Counted from the first letter of the stretch, positions 1 to 9,218 are shown. The stretch: DNA of 64,000 bases from Klebsiella pneumoniae (GCA_943330855.2 CALQJI020000007.1:38388-102387), one strand, 5' to 3'. Numbers and translations: made by a program. The notes: generated from the letters alone by a model not told the origin.

Positions 1-1
1 C

Positions 2-637
2 GCGAGCCGCTTGGTGGTCTTCCTGAAAGCCCCGCGGCCCGGCTCGGTCAAGACCCGGCTCGCAGAAACGCTCGGCGCAGATGCCGCCTGCGCCGTCTAT
101 CGCCAACTCGTCGAGCGGCTCCTCGCGAATCTCGCCCCGTTGGTCGCAGTGGAACTCTGCTTCACCCCGCCGGACGCCAGTTCGGAAATCAACCCGTGGC
201 TCCGCACCGAGTGGGCTGCCTGCCCGCAATCGGAGGGTGACCTGGGCGAACGACTTCACGCGGCCTTCACGGAGCACTTCCTCACCGAGGCAGAACGCGT
301 CGTCATCATCGGCTCGGACTGCCCCGCGGTGACGGCGGCGGACATCGAGGACGCGTGGCTCGCGCTGGACGGTCACGACGTCGTTCTCGGCCCCGCGCTG
401 GACGGCGGCTACTGGCTCATCGGCTTGCGCGCTCCGCAGTCGGGCCTCTTCACCGCGATGCCGTGGAGCACCGACGCCGTGTTCGGGGAAACGATGCGCC
501 GCGCCCGCGAGAGCGGCCTGCGCGTCGCCACGCTCCGTGAGTTGTCCGACGTGGACACGGCGGCGGACTGGGAGCGGTGGTTGAAACACACGAGTCTTAA
601 CTCGAATCTGTCGCAAGCGGGCGTGGAGAAGACCTAG
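2..637 (+). CDS. DUF2064 / TIGR04282-family glycosyltransferase, 5' truncated by window edge
   Basis: Probable GT-A-fold nucleotide-sugar transferase of the DUF2064 family (some members are named arsenosugar biosynthesis glycosyltransferase). The sequence shows the family N-terminal loop KAPRPGSVKTRLA, a central GSDCP motif about 100 residues in, and LGPALDGGYWLIG shortly after, typical of the donor-binding half. The frame is open leftwards past a TTG at base 11 to the window edge, so the true start, probably a few residues upstream, lies outside. The substrate cannot be read from sequence. The gene is followed 51 bases later by an oxidoreductase gene on the same strand, which may or may not be co-transcribed. 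Confidence 0.85.
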   Translation, partial: ASRLVVFLKAPRPGSVKTRLAETLGADAACAVYRQLVERLLANLAPLVAVELCFTPPDASSEINPWLRTEWAACPQSEGDLGERLHAAFTEHFLTEAERVVIIGSDCPAVTAADIEDAWLALDGHDVVLGPALDGGYWLIGLRAPQSGLFTAMPWSTDAVFGETMRRARESGLRVATLRELSDVDTAADWERWLKHTSLNSNLSQAGVEKT

Positions 638-688
638 CTAAGCAGTTTTCCTTTGCGTCCGCGGTGCCCTTTCGCGGCTAATCCTCCC

Positions 689-1714
689 ATGCTCAACCTC
701 GGCATCGTCGGCCTCGGCTTCATGGCCGCCACACACATCAAGGCACTGCGCGAGGTGCCCGGCGTGCGCGTCGCCGCGCTCTGCAATCCCAGCGGCCGCC
801 ACCTCGACGGTGACTTCACCGGCATCGCCGGGAACGTGGGCGACAACGCTCCGGTGAAACTGGAGCCGGGCAGCTTCAAAGCGTTCCGTGACTATGCCGC
901 CATGCTCGCCGACCCGGACATCCATGCCGTGGACATCTGCGCGCCCACGCTCGCGCATCGCGACCTCGCCATCGCCGCCTTGCGCGCGGGCAAACACGTC
1001 CTGTGCGAAAAACCCTTTGCCCGCACCGCCGCGCAGGCGCGTGAGATGGCAGCCGTCGCAGCCGAGTCGAACCTCATCCTGATGCCCGCGATGTGCCTGC
1101 GCTTTTTTCCCGAGTGGGTGTGGGTGAAGGCCGCCATCGCGGACGGGCGTTTCGGCAAGGTGCACTCCGCGCGCTTCCGCCGCGTGGCCGAGCCGCCCAG
1201 CTGGGGTCAAGCCAACTTCCTCGACGGCGCAAAGTCCGGTGGCGCGCTGCTGGACCTGCACATCCACGACACGGACTTCGTGCAATTCTGCTTCGGTCGC
1301 CCGCGCGCGGTGCGCTCGACGGGTTACACGAAAATCAGCGGCGCGATTGACCACGTCGTGACGGAGTATGAGGTCGCCAGCGGCGCGATGGTCCACGCCG
1401 AGGGCGCGTGGTGCATGACGCCCGGTTTCGGCTTCAACATGACCTACACCGTGAACTTCGAGCGCGCGACCGTGGACTACGACCTCGCGCGCGGCGCCGA
1501 TGCACTCAAGGTTTGCGAGCAGGGCAGGGGAGTGCAGGTGCTCAAGCTCGGCCAGCCAGATGGCTACGTCGGCGAGTTGCGCCACTTCGTCGAGTGCATC
1601 GCGGCGGGCACGCAGCCGAGCGTGGTCACAGCGGTGGACGGAGTCAGCTCGATGGAAATTTGCGAGGCGGAGGAGCTGTCTGTGCGAAGCGGACAACGAG
1701 TCGAGCTGGCTTGA
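689..1714 (+). CDS. Gfo/Idh/MocA-family NAD(P)-dependent oxidoreductase
   Basis: 341-residue dehydrogenase expected to oxidise or reduce a sugar, cyclitol or related polyol with NAD(P). The N-terminal Rossmann segment GIVGLGFMAATHIKAL carries the dinucleotide-binding glycines, and the family lysine motif is present as CEKPFA near residue 107. The C-terminal half fits the Gfo/Idh/MocA substrate domain, with LLDLHIHDTDF giving the conserved D/H region. The ATG at 689 is chosen because the Rossmann strand starts at once; an in-frame extension upstream adds non-family sequence. A stem with a T-run sits just after the stop, so it may end its own transcript despite the downstream isomerase gene. 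Substrate unknown. Confidence 0.93.
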   Translation: MLNLGIVGLGFMAATHIKALREVPGVRVAALCNPSGRHLDGDFTGIAGNVGDNAPVKLEPGSFKAFRDYAAMLADPDIHAVDICAPTLAHRDLAIAALRAGKHVLCEKPFARTAAQAREMAAVAAESNLILMPAMCLRFFPEWVWVKAAIADGRFGKVHSARFRRVAEPPSWGQANFLDGAKSGGALLDLHIHDTDFVQFCFGRPRAVRSTGYTKISGAIDHVVTEYEVASGAMVHAEGAWCMTPGFGFNMTYTVNFERATVDYDLARGADALKVCEQGRGVQVLKLGQPDGYVGELRHFVECIAAGTQPSVVTAVDGVSSMEICEAEELSVRSGQRVELA

Positions 1715-1727
1715 GTCGCCCGGAGCG

Positions 1728-1747
1728 CCGGCTTCCAAGCCGGTTTT
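1728..1747 (+). terminator. Intrinsic terminator-like hairpin after the Gfo/Idh/MocA gene
   Basis: CCGGCTT and AAGCCGG form a perfect GC-rich stem with a minimal loop, followed directly by TTTTAA, 13 bases after the stop codon. The larger motif (GGAGCGCCGGCTTCCAAGCC) also resembles other GGAGCG-starting intergenic elements in the window. Confidence 0.55.
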
Positions 1748-1869
1748 AAGCTGCCGAGATGCGGATGCGTTTCTCTAGTTCGAAACGCTCCGTTGCCCCT
1801 CACGCGGTAAGTCGGCGCTCCATCTGTGCGGGCTTGCCAGTGCGCGGCGGTTCTTGTCAGCTCACTCCC

Positions 1870-2934
1870 ATGCAAGCCCAGCCTTCTCCCGATTCGTTTA
1901 CACCTGCCTTCAACCCCATTGAGCCGCCCGTTCGCGACGGCCTTACGCGGCGCGACGCGTTCCGTTCCGCCTTCGCCGCCGCCGGGGCCGCCGCCGTCGT
2001 CGGTGGCAGCGCATCCGCCGCGCAACCCGCGGCGAAACCCGACGCCCGGCGCGCCTCGCCGAAGCGCTACGCGATGAAGAAGTCCATCAACCTCTGGGCC
2101 TTTCCCTACCCCGACCGCATGAACCTCCGCGAGTGCCTCCAACTCGCCAAGGACGCGGGCTTCGACGCCATCGAGCTGAACTACGACCTCGACAACGACC
2201 TGTCCCCCAAAGCCACCGCGAAGGATTTCAAAGCCATCCGCCAGCTGGCCGACCAGATTGGCATCCAAATCAGCGGCCTGTGCTCGTTCCTCTTCTGGCC
2301 TTACCCGCTCACGAGCAACGACCCGGCGAAGCGCGCGCGCGGCCTCGAGCTCGCCGGCAAGATTGCCCAAGCCGCCAGCGACCTCGGCGTCGAGAACGTC
2401 CTCGTCGTCCCCGGCGCGGTCCACATCCCGTGGCGCACCGACCACGAGCCGGTGCGCAACGACATTTGCGAACAGCGCGCGAAGGAAGCCATCGCCGTCC
2501 TCGCCAAGACCGCCGCGAAACAGAAGGTCTACCTCAACATGGAGAACATCTTTTTCAACGGCTTCCTCATGACGCCGATGGAGATGAACTCGTTCGTGGA
2601 CCACTTCGGCAACGAGCGCGTGCGCATCCACTACGACACCGGCAACATCGCGATGTTCCAGCACGCGGAACATTGGGTGCCGATCATGGGCAAGCGCATC
2701 CAGAACATTCACCTCAAGGAGTTCACGAAGAAAGGCACGGACTTCTCGCTCGAAACCTTCCGCCCGCTGCTCGATGGCACGACCAACTGGCCCGCACTGT
2801 TGGAGGAACTGGACCAGATCAACTACCGAGGCTTCCTGACCTTCGAGTATTTCCACCCCTACCCGCACTACCCCGAGGCGCTCGTCTGGCAGACCAGTGA
2901 TTCGCTGGACCGGATTTTGGGTAGGAAAAGTTGA
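1870..2934 (+). CDS. Tat-exported sugar phosphate isomerase/epimerase-like TIM-barrel protein
   Basis: 354-residue AP-endonuclease-2/xylose-isomerase-like TIM barrel, probably a sugar or hydroxypyruvate isomerase/epimerase. The twin-arginine leader is seen as LTRRDAFRSAFAA followed by an alanine/glycine-rich stretch ending near ASA, which suggests export. Likely metal ligands appear in order along the barrel: the Glu of NMENIF, the Asp of HYDTGN, the His of NIHLKEF and the Glu of LTFEYFHPY. The ATG at 1870 is preferred because it begins just before the Tat leader; an upstream in-frame ATG adds low-quality sequence. It lies between an oxidoreductase and a PhoD-like phosphatase, a set that suggests breakdown of a phosphorylated or cyclic polyol, but the reaction is not determined. 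Confidence 0.88.
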   Translation: MQAQPSPDSFTPAFNPIEPPVRDGLTRRDAFRSAFAAAGAAAVVGGSASAAQPAAKPDARRASPKRYAMKKSINLWAFPYPDRMNLRECLQLAKDAGFDAIELNYDLDNDLSPKATAKDFKAIRQLADQIGIQISGLCSFLFWPYPLTSNDPAKRARGLELAGKIAQAASDLGVENVLVVPGAVHIPWRTDHEPVRNDICEQRAKEAIAVLAKTAAKQKVYLNMENIFFNGFLMTPMEMNSFVDHFGNERVRIHYDTGNIAMFQHAEHWVPIMGKRIQNIHLKEFTKKGTDFSLETFRPLLDGTTNWPALLEELDQINYRGFLTFEYFHPYPHYPEALVWQTSDSLDRILGRKS

Positions 2935-2972
2935 GAGCGCGAAACAACTTTGCCAGCATCATCCGATCACAC

Positions 2973-4937
2973 ATGAAAACCACCCGCCGCACCGCACTCA
3001 AAGTCACCGCCGCCGGCCTCGGCGCTCTCGCGCTCAAGGCCCACTCGCTCTCTGCGCAAGAGGCCGCGCAGCCGTTCGGTCAGGAATTTCCGAACCTCGA
3101 ATCTCTCACCACCGGCGAGTGGTGGCAGAAGGGGGGCACACCGAAGCCCGCCGCCCCGAAGAACAACAAACCCAAAGCCGCCCCGCCATCGCCTCCGCCG
3201 CCGATGGATGTGCCGCGCGACCAAGTCATCGCCTTCGCGCTCTACACGCACCAAAACGGAGCGCTCAAACTCACCGCGCAGCTCTTTCCGCTCAAGCCCG
3301 GCGAGGCGCGGACCGCACGGCTCGAATTCCAGCGTGCGGGCAAGTGGACGGAGGCCGCACGGGCCGAGGTGATTTACCCCGGTTGGGACACGCACTTCCG
3401 CGTCGAGAAGTGGGACAACACGAAGGACGTGCCTTACCGCGTTCGCCACGGAGAGCAGGCGATGTTCGACGGCCTCATCCGCCGCGACCCGGCGGACAAG
3501 GAGGAAATCGTCGTCGCCAACATGTCGTGCAACTCCAGCCGCACCACGGGCGAGCGACCGGAAATCATCGCGAACCTCAAGCGCCAGAATCCCGACCTGC
3601 TCTTCTTCGGCGGCGACCAGACTTATCGCCACACGGAGCACACGGCGGGCTGGATTGAGTTCGGTCTTCAGTTCCGCGATGTCATCCGCGACCGCCCGAC
3701 CGTCTCCATTCCCGACGACCACGATGTCGGCCACGGCAATGTCTGGGGCGAGAGTGGCAAGCGCTCGACGACCTCCGGCGATGCCGACGGCGGCTACCGT
3801 TACCCCGTCGCCTACGTGAACCAGGTGCATCGCCAGCAGTCCTGGAGCCTGCCCGACCCCGTGGACCCCGCGCCCGTGGATCGCGGCGTGACCGTGTGCT
3901 TCACGCGGCTGACCGTGGGCGGCGTGAACTTCGCGGTCATCGAGGACCGCAAGTTCAAGACCGGTCCCGCCGGGAAGATTCCGCAGATGGGCCCGCGCCC
4001 CGACCACATCAACGACCCGAAGTATGACCCGAAGACGATCGACCTCCCGGGCCTTCAACTGCTCGGCGCGCGGCAGGAGAAATTCCTCGGCGATTGGTCA
4101 CAGGACTGGACTGGCGCGGAGATGAAATGCGTCCTCTCGCAAACCGCCTTCTGCGGTGCGGTCCACATGCACGGCGGGCGCAACACCCGCCTGCTCGCCG
4201 ACCTCGATTGCAACGGCTGGCCGCAAACTCCGCGCAATCGCGCGCTGGAACTCATCCGCCGCGCGTGGGCTGTCCATCTCTGCGGCGACCAGCACCTCGC
4301 CGTCGTCGTGAAGCACGGCATCCGCGAGTTTGGCGATGGCCCCTTCGGCTTCACCGGCCCCGCGCTCGTGAACACGATTTACGGCCGCTGGTGGCATCCG
4401 CTCGATGAGCAGCCCGGCCCGAATCCCGTGCCCAAGAGCCCGCTACCGTGGACCGGCGATTTCAAGGACGGCCTGGGCAACAAACTTTCCATGCTCGCCT
4501 ACGCCAACCCCGAGGATGTGAGCGATGAGAAGAAACGCGCCGACGGTTACGGCATCGCGCGCTTCAACAAACGCAAGCGCACCATCACCTTCGAGTGCTG
4601 GCCGCGCTTCTGCGATGTGCGCGAAGGCGACAAAGCCCAGTTCCCCGGCTGGCCCCTCACCGTGGCGATGGATGCCAACGACGGGCGCAAAGTCGCCGGC
4701 TACCTCCCCGAACTTGTCTTCGCCGACGGTGCAAACCCGGTGGTGCAAGTCATCGAGGACAAGACCGACGAAGTGCTCTACACCGTCCGCGCCCAGGGAG
4801 GCCGCTTCCAGCCCCGCGTCTATTCCCCCGGCAAACACACGGTGAAGCTCGGACGGAACAAACCTGGTGAGCAGACGCTGGCTGGCCTCGAACCCAAGCC
4901 AAAGGCGAGTGCCGGTCAACGCCCGGTGCGGCTCTGA
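2973..4937 (+). CDS. PhoD-like (alkaline phosphatase D family) metallophosphatase, Tat-exported
   Basis: 654-residue secreted metallophosphoesterase. The start at ATG 2973 gives a twin-arginine leader, KTTRRTALKVTAAGLGALAL. After a proline/alanine/lysine-rich linker (about residues 55-80), the catalytic core shows the metal-binding series expected of the family: NMSCNSS, FGGDQTYRHTEH, SIPDDHDVGHGN and LCGDQHLAVV. These correspond to the Asp/Asn/His ligands of PhoD-type enzymes. It would hydrolyse phosphomono- or diesters in the periplasm. It starts 38 bases after the isomerase stop, consistent with one operon. Length is greater than classical PhoD because of C-terminal beta-rich sequence of unknown role. 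Confidence 0.9.
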   Translation: MKTTRRTALKVTAAGLGALALKAHSLSAQEAAQPFGQEFPNLESLTTGEWWQKGGTPKPAAPKNNKPKAAPPSPPPPMDVPRDQVIAFALYTHQNGALKLTAQLFPLKPGEARTARLEFQRAGKWTEAARAEVIYPGWDTHFRVEKWDNTKDVPYRVRHGEQAMFDGLIRRDPADKEEIVVANMSCNSSRTTGERPEIIANLKRQNPDLLFFGGDQTYRHTEHTAGWIEFGLQFRDVIRDRPTVSIPDDHDVGHGNVWGESGKRSTTSGDADGGYRYPVAYVNQVHRQQSWSLPDPVDPAPVDRGVTVCFTRLTVGGVNFAVIEDRKFKTGPAGKIPQMGPRPDHINDPKYDPKTIDLPGLQLLGARQEKFLGDWSQDWTGAEMKCVLSQTAFCGAVHMHGGRNTRLLADLDCNGWPQTPRNRALELIRRAWAVHLCGDQHLAVVVKHGIREFGDGPFGFTGPALVNTIYGRWWHPLDEQPGPNPVPKSPLPWTGDFKDGLGNKLSMLAYANPEDVSDEKKRADGYGIARFNKRKRTITFECWPRFCDVREGDKAQFPGWPLTVAMDANDGRKVAGYLPELVFADGANPVVQVIEDKTDEVLYTVRAQGGRFQPRVYSPGKHTVKLGRNKPGEQTLAGLEPKPKASAGQRPVRL

Positions 4938-4962
4938 CCGGGCGCATCTTGGCACCCGGAGC

Positions 4963-4982
4963 GCGGCCCGCCGGGCCGCTTT
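4963..4982 (+). terminator. GC hairpin after the PhoD-like gene
   Basis: GCGGCCC and GGGCCGC flank a three-base loop, followed by TTT, 25 bases after the stop. The short T-run makes this a moderate candidate. A second hairpin (GCGGGCG / CGCCCGC, 5039-5055) lies between here and the convergent DUF1501 gene. Confidence 0.4.
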
Positions 4983-5038
4983 GCGCGGGGAGGTAATCTA
5001 CGGTTGAGTAACCCGGCTGCGAGCGCCGTGCGTGCAAA

Positions 5039-5055
5039 GCGGGCGGGACGCCCGC
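5039..5055. terminator. Perfect 7-bp hairpin between convergent genes
   Basis: GCGGGCG and CGCCCGC around GGA, in the gap between the convergent PhoD-like and DUF1501 genes. No clear T-run on either strand, so it may be a fragment of a dispersed palindrome rather than a terminator. Confidence 0.3.
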
Positions 5056-5160
5056 GCCGTGCCGGTGTCGTTCGAAGGTAGCTTCAAGATACGCCCGCTT
5101 TGCCCCGTGCAGGGCCAGTCGTCGCCGCATTCGTCTTTCTTCGCGAGCCGGTTGCCGGGT

Positions 5161-6444
5161 TCACCCCCACAACCCCTTCAGCTTCTCCTTCTCCGTCAGC
5201 CCGAGCGGGAACTTCTTCGCGTGCGCGTGCGTGGCGATGCCCGCGTATTCGCGCAACGCCTCGTGGATGTGCTCGGGGCGGACCTTGATGCCCTTGTCCT
5301 TGTCGAGCGCGAGCGTGGCCGGGTTCAGGTTCACGCCGAACTGCTTGTCGTCCGTCGCGCCGATGACGCGGTTGCCCTTGATGCCGGGGCCGAGGAACAT
5401 GATGGAGCCGATGGACCAGTGGTCCTTGCCGTTGCCCTTGTTGTAGTTCGGCGTGCGGCCCATCTCGCTCTGGATGACGATGACCAGTTTGTCGCGAATC
5501 TTCAGCGCCTCGGCCCGGCGGATGACGTAGGCAATGCCCGCGAGAAACTCCGGGATGAGCTTCATCTGGTCCACGTCGTTGTTCTGATGGCTGTCGAATT
5601 GGCCGATGCTCAAGTTCGCCGAGACGCACACGCCAGCCTTGAACGACGCCAGCGCAATCTCCGCCTGTTGCGCGAGTCGCTCCTTCGGCACGCTGCTCGG
5701 GATGTGCGGCGTGACGCGCGCCATTGCCTTCGAGTTCACCTGCGCGGCGTAGAGCATGGACTCGGCGCGTTCCTGGCGGGGGAGAAGCGTCGTGGCCGCG
5801 CGGGCTTCGCGTTGTTCCGCCAGCGCCCGCTCGATGCGCGCGAGGGCGAAGTCTTCGTGATACGGCGACTTCACGTTGCCTTCGATGTGGTCGGCGTTCG
5901 CGATTTTCTGGAGCGACGGCAGGTAAGGCACGCGCGACATCGCCACGACATTGCCGGTGGCCGAGTAGTTGCCGAACGTGAGGAACGACAGCGGGCACGT
6001 CGGCCCCTTCGCAGCAGCGACGAGCGCGGCGAAGGTCGGGTAAGCCATGCTGTCGAGCTTGCCCGTGGCCATGTAGCGCGCGCCGGGGGAGTGGTTGTTC
6101 ACCGAGTAGTCGAGGCCGTTGAACGTGAGCAGCTCGCTGCCGAACTCGCCGTAGAACTCCTCGTTGCTCATGCCGCCGGTCTTGTGCTTGTCCGTCGGCG
6201 CGAACTTGTGCGCGCCCTTCGTGAGGATGTCGCCTTCCTTGTAGAGGCGGTTCATTTCGTTGATGCCCTTGGGGTCCATCAAGTAGGTCGTGTCCCAGCC
6301 GCCCGAGGCATTGAAGACGAGGTAGAACGGCCCCTCGTAAGGCGGCTCTTCCTTCACCGCCGCGCGCACGAGCGAGGTCATGCCGCCGGGGCAGGTGAAG
6401 CCGAGTCCGGCGAGGGCGCAGAGTTTTAGGAAGTCACGTCTCAT
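5161..6444 (-). CDS. DUF1501 domain-containing secreted protein (alkaline-phosphatase-superfamily-like)
   Basis: 427-residue member of the DUF1501 family, abundant in Planctomycetes and Verrucomicrobia and distantly related to sulfatases. The N-terminus MRRDFLKLCALAGLGF is a twin-arginine-type leader. The conserved start of the mature part, FNASGGWDTTYLMDP, and later segments such as SHQNNDVDQ-type histidine/asparagine sequence (GQFDSHQNNDVDQMKL) and SEMGRTPNYNKGNGKDHW match family positions. Downstream partner of the PSC-type cytochrome gene on the same strand, a pairing seen repeatedly in these phyla. Function is unproven; a role in polysaccharide degradation has been proposed for such pairs. 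Confidence 0.9.
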   Translation of the reverse strand: MRRDFLKLCALAGLGFTCPGGMTSLVRAAVKEEPPYEGPFYLVFNASGGWDTTYLMDPKGINEMNRLYKEGDILTKGAHKFAPTDKHKTGGMSNEEFYGEFGSELLTFNGLDYSVNNHSPGARYMATGKLDSMAYPTFAALVAAAKGPTCPLSFLTFGNYSATGNVVAMSRVPYLPSLQKIANADHIEGNVKSPYHEDFALARIERALAEQREARAATTLLPRQERAESMLYAAQVNSKAMARVTPHIPSSVPKERLAQQAEIALASFKAGVCVSANLSIGQFDSHQNNDVDQMKLIPEFLAGIAYVIRRAEALKIRDKLVIVIQSEMGRTPNYNKGNGKDHWSIGSIMFLGPGIKGNRVIGATDDKQFGVNLNPATLALDKDKGIKVRPEHIHEALREYAGIATHAHAKKFPLGLTEKEKLKGLWG

Positions 6445-6466
6445 GGTTGGGGTGGGGAAAGGGTTG

Positions 6467-6627
6467 CCCGCGACTCACGCGAATCCGCGCGAATGGGGAG
6501 AGACACTGCGTTTGGAGCGCGGACGCCCACGTCCGCAGCCTGCAGCTCGTTGACCGAGAGTGCTACGGACGTAGGCGTCCGCGCTCCCCGTCCTTCGGCA
6601 TTCGCGGTGATTCGCGTGATTCGCGGG
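6467..6627. repeat. Outer inverted repeat (CGCGAATCACGCGAATC-type) enclosing another palindrome
   Basis: The left arm (6467-6495) and right arm (6599-6627) are 29 bases each and complementary at about 25 positions. The arms are built from GATTCGCG units. A distinct palindrome (6514-6587) sits inside the loop, so this looks like one repeat element inserted into another. It occupies almost the whole gap between the PSC-type gene's stop and the DUF1501 start. Confidence 0.7.
6514..6587. repeat. Palindromic repeat family 1 (GGAGCGCGGACGCCCACGTCCG), copy A
   Basis: GGAGCGCGGACGCC at the left end is the exact reverse complement of GGCGTCCGCGCTCC at the right end, and pairing continues inward through CACGTCCG/CGGACGTA. 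Related copies occur at 13739-13809 and 33183-33254 with similar arms and unrelated loops. Confidence 0.8.
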
Positions 6628-6630
6628 CCG

Positions 6631-8976
6631 TCACTCATACAAGAACTCCTGCTGCCGCAGCAGATACGTCACCACCGCCCGCCACGCGCGCACCGTGTAG
6701 TTCGGGTCTGGCACCGGCGCGACCAGCCCTTGGCGGCAGGAGTAATTCTCCTGCTTGTCGAAGTTCTTCTTCTCCGCTGCATCGCTCACGATACCGGCGA
6801 AGAGCTGGTAAGTGCGCTCCACTTCCGCTGAGTCCGGCTTGTCCAGGCGACCCAGCACACGTTGATGCAAATGGATGATAGCGCCACGAATCTTCGCGTC
6901 GGCTTCAGGCGAAACGCCCGGCACCACATCCGGCTCGATGTTCGGGAAAAGCTTCCGGTCGCTCGGCGCACGACTGAAGTCCAACGCCGTCTGCTTGCAC
7001 GCGACATCGTTCGCGAGGATGCGTTGAATCGCACCCATCGCGCCGCTCGGGTCGGTGGCGCGCTCGGTGACCTCCTTCGAGTCAATGCCGCCGTAGAGCA
7101 TGTCCAGCCCACCGTCCCCGCGCCTCAAGCGCCCCCAGCCCTTGCCGAACACCGCCGCCACCTTCCGCTCCACCTGCTCCGGCGCGAGCATCCGCACGAC
7201 CCCGAGGTCGTCCAACTCCGCCCGCCGCGCGGGATTCGCCGCAGCCGTCGCCAGCCCATCAGCACGGTAGAAGTCCGAGGCCACCCAGTCCTTGAGCACT
7301 TGCTTGAAGTTAAAACCCGTCGCCGCAAACCGCGTCGCGATGCCCTCCACCAGCCTCCGTTGCTCCGCATACGCGCGACGCTTCGCAGCAAACAACGAGT
7401 CTTCCAAGTCCTTCGGCGGCAGCAACACCTTGCGCCCCGTCAGCACATAGTAAGCGTGTTCGACCATTGCCACCGCGAAGCGCGGGTCCTTCGCGGTGCG
7501 CTCGCCCAACCATTGAAGCGAGCGCCAGCGTTCCGCACCCGGCAGGTCTTCACCCTCATAGCCGGGCGTGAACATATCCGTGAACCACCCGCCCTTGCGC
7601 TTCCCGTAAACCCCCGCGTCTGCGAAGCGCCAGTAGTCCTGAAACAGCCCCGCCACCGGGTCAATCGTCTTGTGACACACCACACACTCGCTCGCCTGCA
7701 TCGTGGGATTCTCGAACTTCGCCGAAACCGCCGCCGCATCCCCCACCCGCGCCGCGAGCTCCAGCACATCAATGCCGAGGAAATGCAGGAAGTAAACGCG
7801 CGCCCGCTGCCGGTTGCGGTTCGTCTCCGTCGTCGGATAGCGCGTGAGATACTGGAACGTGCCCAGCAGCCCTGCATGCGGATACGCACCCGTCGCGGAG
7901 TCCTGGTTCTCCCCTTTGCTGCGACCCGTGAGCGCCTTGAGCTTCACCGGGATGAACTCGAACGGGTCCGTGGGGTCCTTGAACTTATCCTTCACCTCCT
8001 CGTAAATCCCGTAACCCCGCGCCCCGTAGGGCGACACCATGAAGTAGTCCGCCGTGACCAGCTCCGTGAACGCCCGCTCGTTGCGCACGATGTGCTCCAC
8101 CAGCTTCATCGGCTCGGCGAGCAGCGCCTTGCGATAATCATCCGCGAGTTTATAGCCCGCCTTCTGCCGCTCCTTCGCGTCCTGGATGGGCGCGAGGAAC
8201 TCCTGGTTCAAGTTCGTGTTCTGATACCACCCGCGCGACTTCTCGAAGTGCTCGTAAGACAGCACCGACTGGTCCGGATTCCCATCCACCCCCAGCGTGA
8301 GGAAAATGTCATTGAACCCCTCGCGCAGCCGGTCATAGAACGCGTCCTCCTTCAGCAGCGCATCCAACAACGTCGGCAAACCCACCTTCCCCACCGTCGC
8401 CAACTCCGCCTCCGTCGGCAGCCGCCCCGCGAGCTGAAGCGTGACGCGCCGCAGCAGCCGCTGCTGATCCAGCATCACCACTCCGGCGAAGAACGGCGGC
8501 GCATTCTTCTCCTCCGCCACTGCGCCCGCGACCTTCGCCGCCGCTGGCGCGTTCACGCGCCGCACAAACTCCGCGAGCACCTTGTGCCCCGCCGAGTCCG
8601 GCTTGAGCGCTTCCTTGCCGCCGTGCTTGACCTTGCCCGTGGACTTGAGGAGCAGGCGCGTGGAGTTGCCCTCCTTCACCTGTGCCATCGCCGCAAACGC
8701 CGCGCGATTGAACCGCAGCGCCTCGACGCGGCTGGCCCCCGTCAAGCGGGCCGGGTCGCGCAACACGAGCTTGGAATCCTCCGCATCGCCGCCGCTCTTG
8801 TGGCACTTGAGACAGCTCTCCGCCGCGACCTTGGCCCAGACCTCCTCCACGAAGTAGTCATCCAACGCCGAGCACCCCGCCCCGCTGTAAGGTTTTAGTT
8901 CTGCCGCCTGCGTCCTCCCCGCCAGCGAGACAAGCAGCAGCAATAAACAGTAAAAACAACGCACAATCAGGTTCAT
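6631..8976 (-). CDS. Planctomycete-type cytochrome c protein with DUF1549/DUF1588-like regions
   Basis: 781-residue secreted protein of the PSC class. The chosen ATG gives a clean signal peptide (RCFYCLLLLLVSLAG ending at AAE). A first haem site, CLKCH, lies about 55 residues in. The middle segment LLRRVTLQLAGRLPTEAEL is the hallmark of the DUF1549-type domain. A second haem-like motif, CVVCHKTIDPVAG, matches the DUF1588 region where a CxxCH precedes IDP. Two haem sites in all. An alternative start 12 codons upstream is possible. It sits between a pentahaem cytochrome gene and a DUF1501 gene on the same strand. Biochemical role in this class is unknown; electron transfer coupled to oxidation of complex carbohydrates has been suggested. 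Confidence 0.87.
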   Translation of the reverse strand: MNLIVRCFYCLLLLLVSLAGRTQAAELKPYSGAGCSALDDYFVEEVWAKVAAESCLKCHKSGGDAEDSKLVLRDPARLTGASRVEALRFNRAAFAAMAQVKEGNSTRLLLKSTGKVKHGGKEALKPDSAGHKVLAEFVRRVNAPAAAKVAGAVAEEKNAPPFFAGVVMLDQQRLLRRVTLQLAGRLPTEAELATVGKVGLPTLLDALLKEDAFYDRLREGFNDIFLTLGVDGNPDQSVLSYEHFEKSRGWYQNTNLNQEFLAPIQDAKERQKAGYKLADDYRKALLAEPMKLVEHIVRNERAFTELVTADYFMVSPYGARGYGIYEEVKDKFKDPTDPFEFIPVKLKALTGRSKGENQDSATGAYPHAGLLGTFQYLTRYPTTETNRNRQRARVYFLHFLGIDVLELAARVGDAAAVSAKFENPTMQASECVVCHKTIDPVAGLFQDYWRFADAGVYGKRKGGWFTDMFTPGYEGEDLPGAERWRSLQWLGERTAKDPRFAVAMVEHAYYVLTGRKVLLPPKDLEDSLFAAKRRAYAEQRRLVEGIATRFAATGFNFKQVLKDWVASDFYRADGLATAAANPARRAELDDLGVVRMLAPEQVERKVAAVFGKGWGRLRRGDGGLDMLYGGIDSKEVTERATDPSGAMGAIQRILANDVACKQTALDFSRAPSDRKLFPNIEPDVVPGVSPEADAKIRGAIIHLHQRVLGRLDKPDSAEVERTYQLFAGIVSDAAEKKNFDKQENYSCRQGLVAPVPDPNYTVRAWRAVVTYLLRQQEFLYE

Positions 8977-9082
8977 CAGCGGTGTTTTGGACGCAGGCGA
9001 AGGCTGGTCCATCGCAAGTTTCTGCGGACGGCAGCCCCTGCGTTCTTCGGCGCAAGCACGCGCCCAGACCTCCCGTGCTTTC

Positions 9083-9218
9083 ACCCTCACCCCGGCCCTC
9101 TCCCTCCGAGGGAGAGGGAGGCGCTTCGTCGCCTGCTCGTGTCTCCGTGCGCACTCGATTGCAGACGCGCGGACGGCGTGGCCCCCTCTCCCAGCTGGAG
9201 AGGGCTGGGGGTGAGGGA
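9083..9218. repeat. Palindromic repeat (CCCTCACCCCGGCCCTCTCC type)
   Basis: CCCTCACCCCGGCCCTCTCC near 9083 pairs with GGAGAGGGCTGGGGGTGAGGG ending near 9218. An internal hairpin CTCCCTCCGAGGGAGAG lies within the left part. This type of repeat is common between genes in many GC-rich genomes. Confidence 0.75.

Noticed and set aside
6862..8898. 678-codon plus-strand frame opposite the PSC-type gene
   Set aside because: Arg/Leu/His-rich antisense shadow; the minus strand carries the family motifs.
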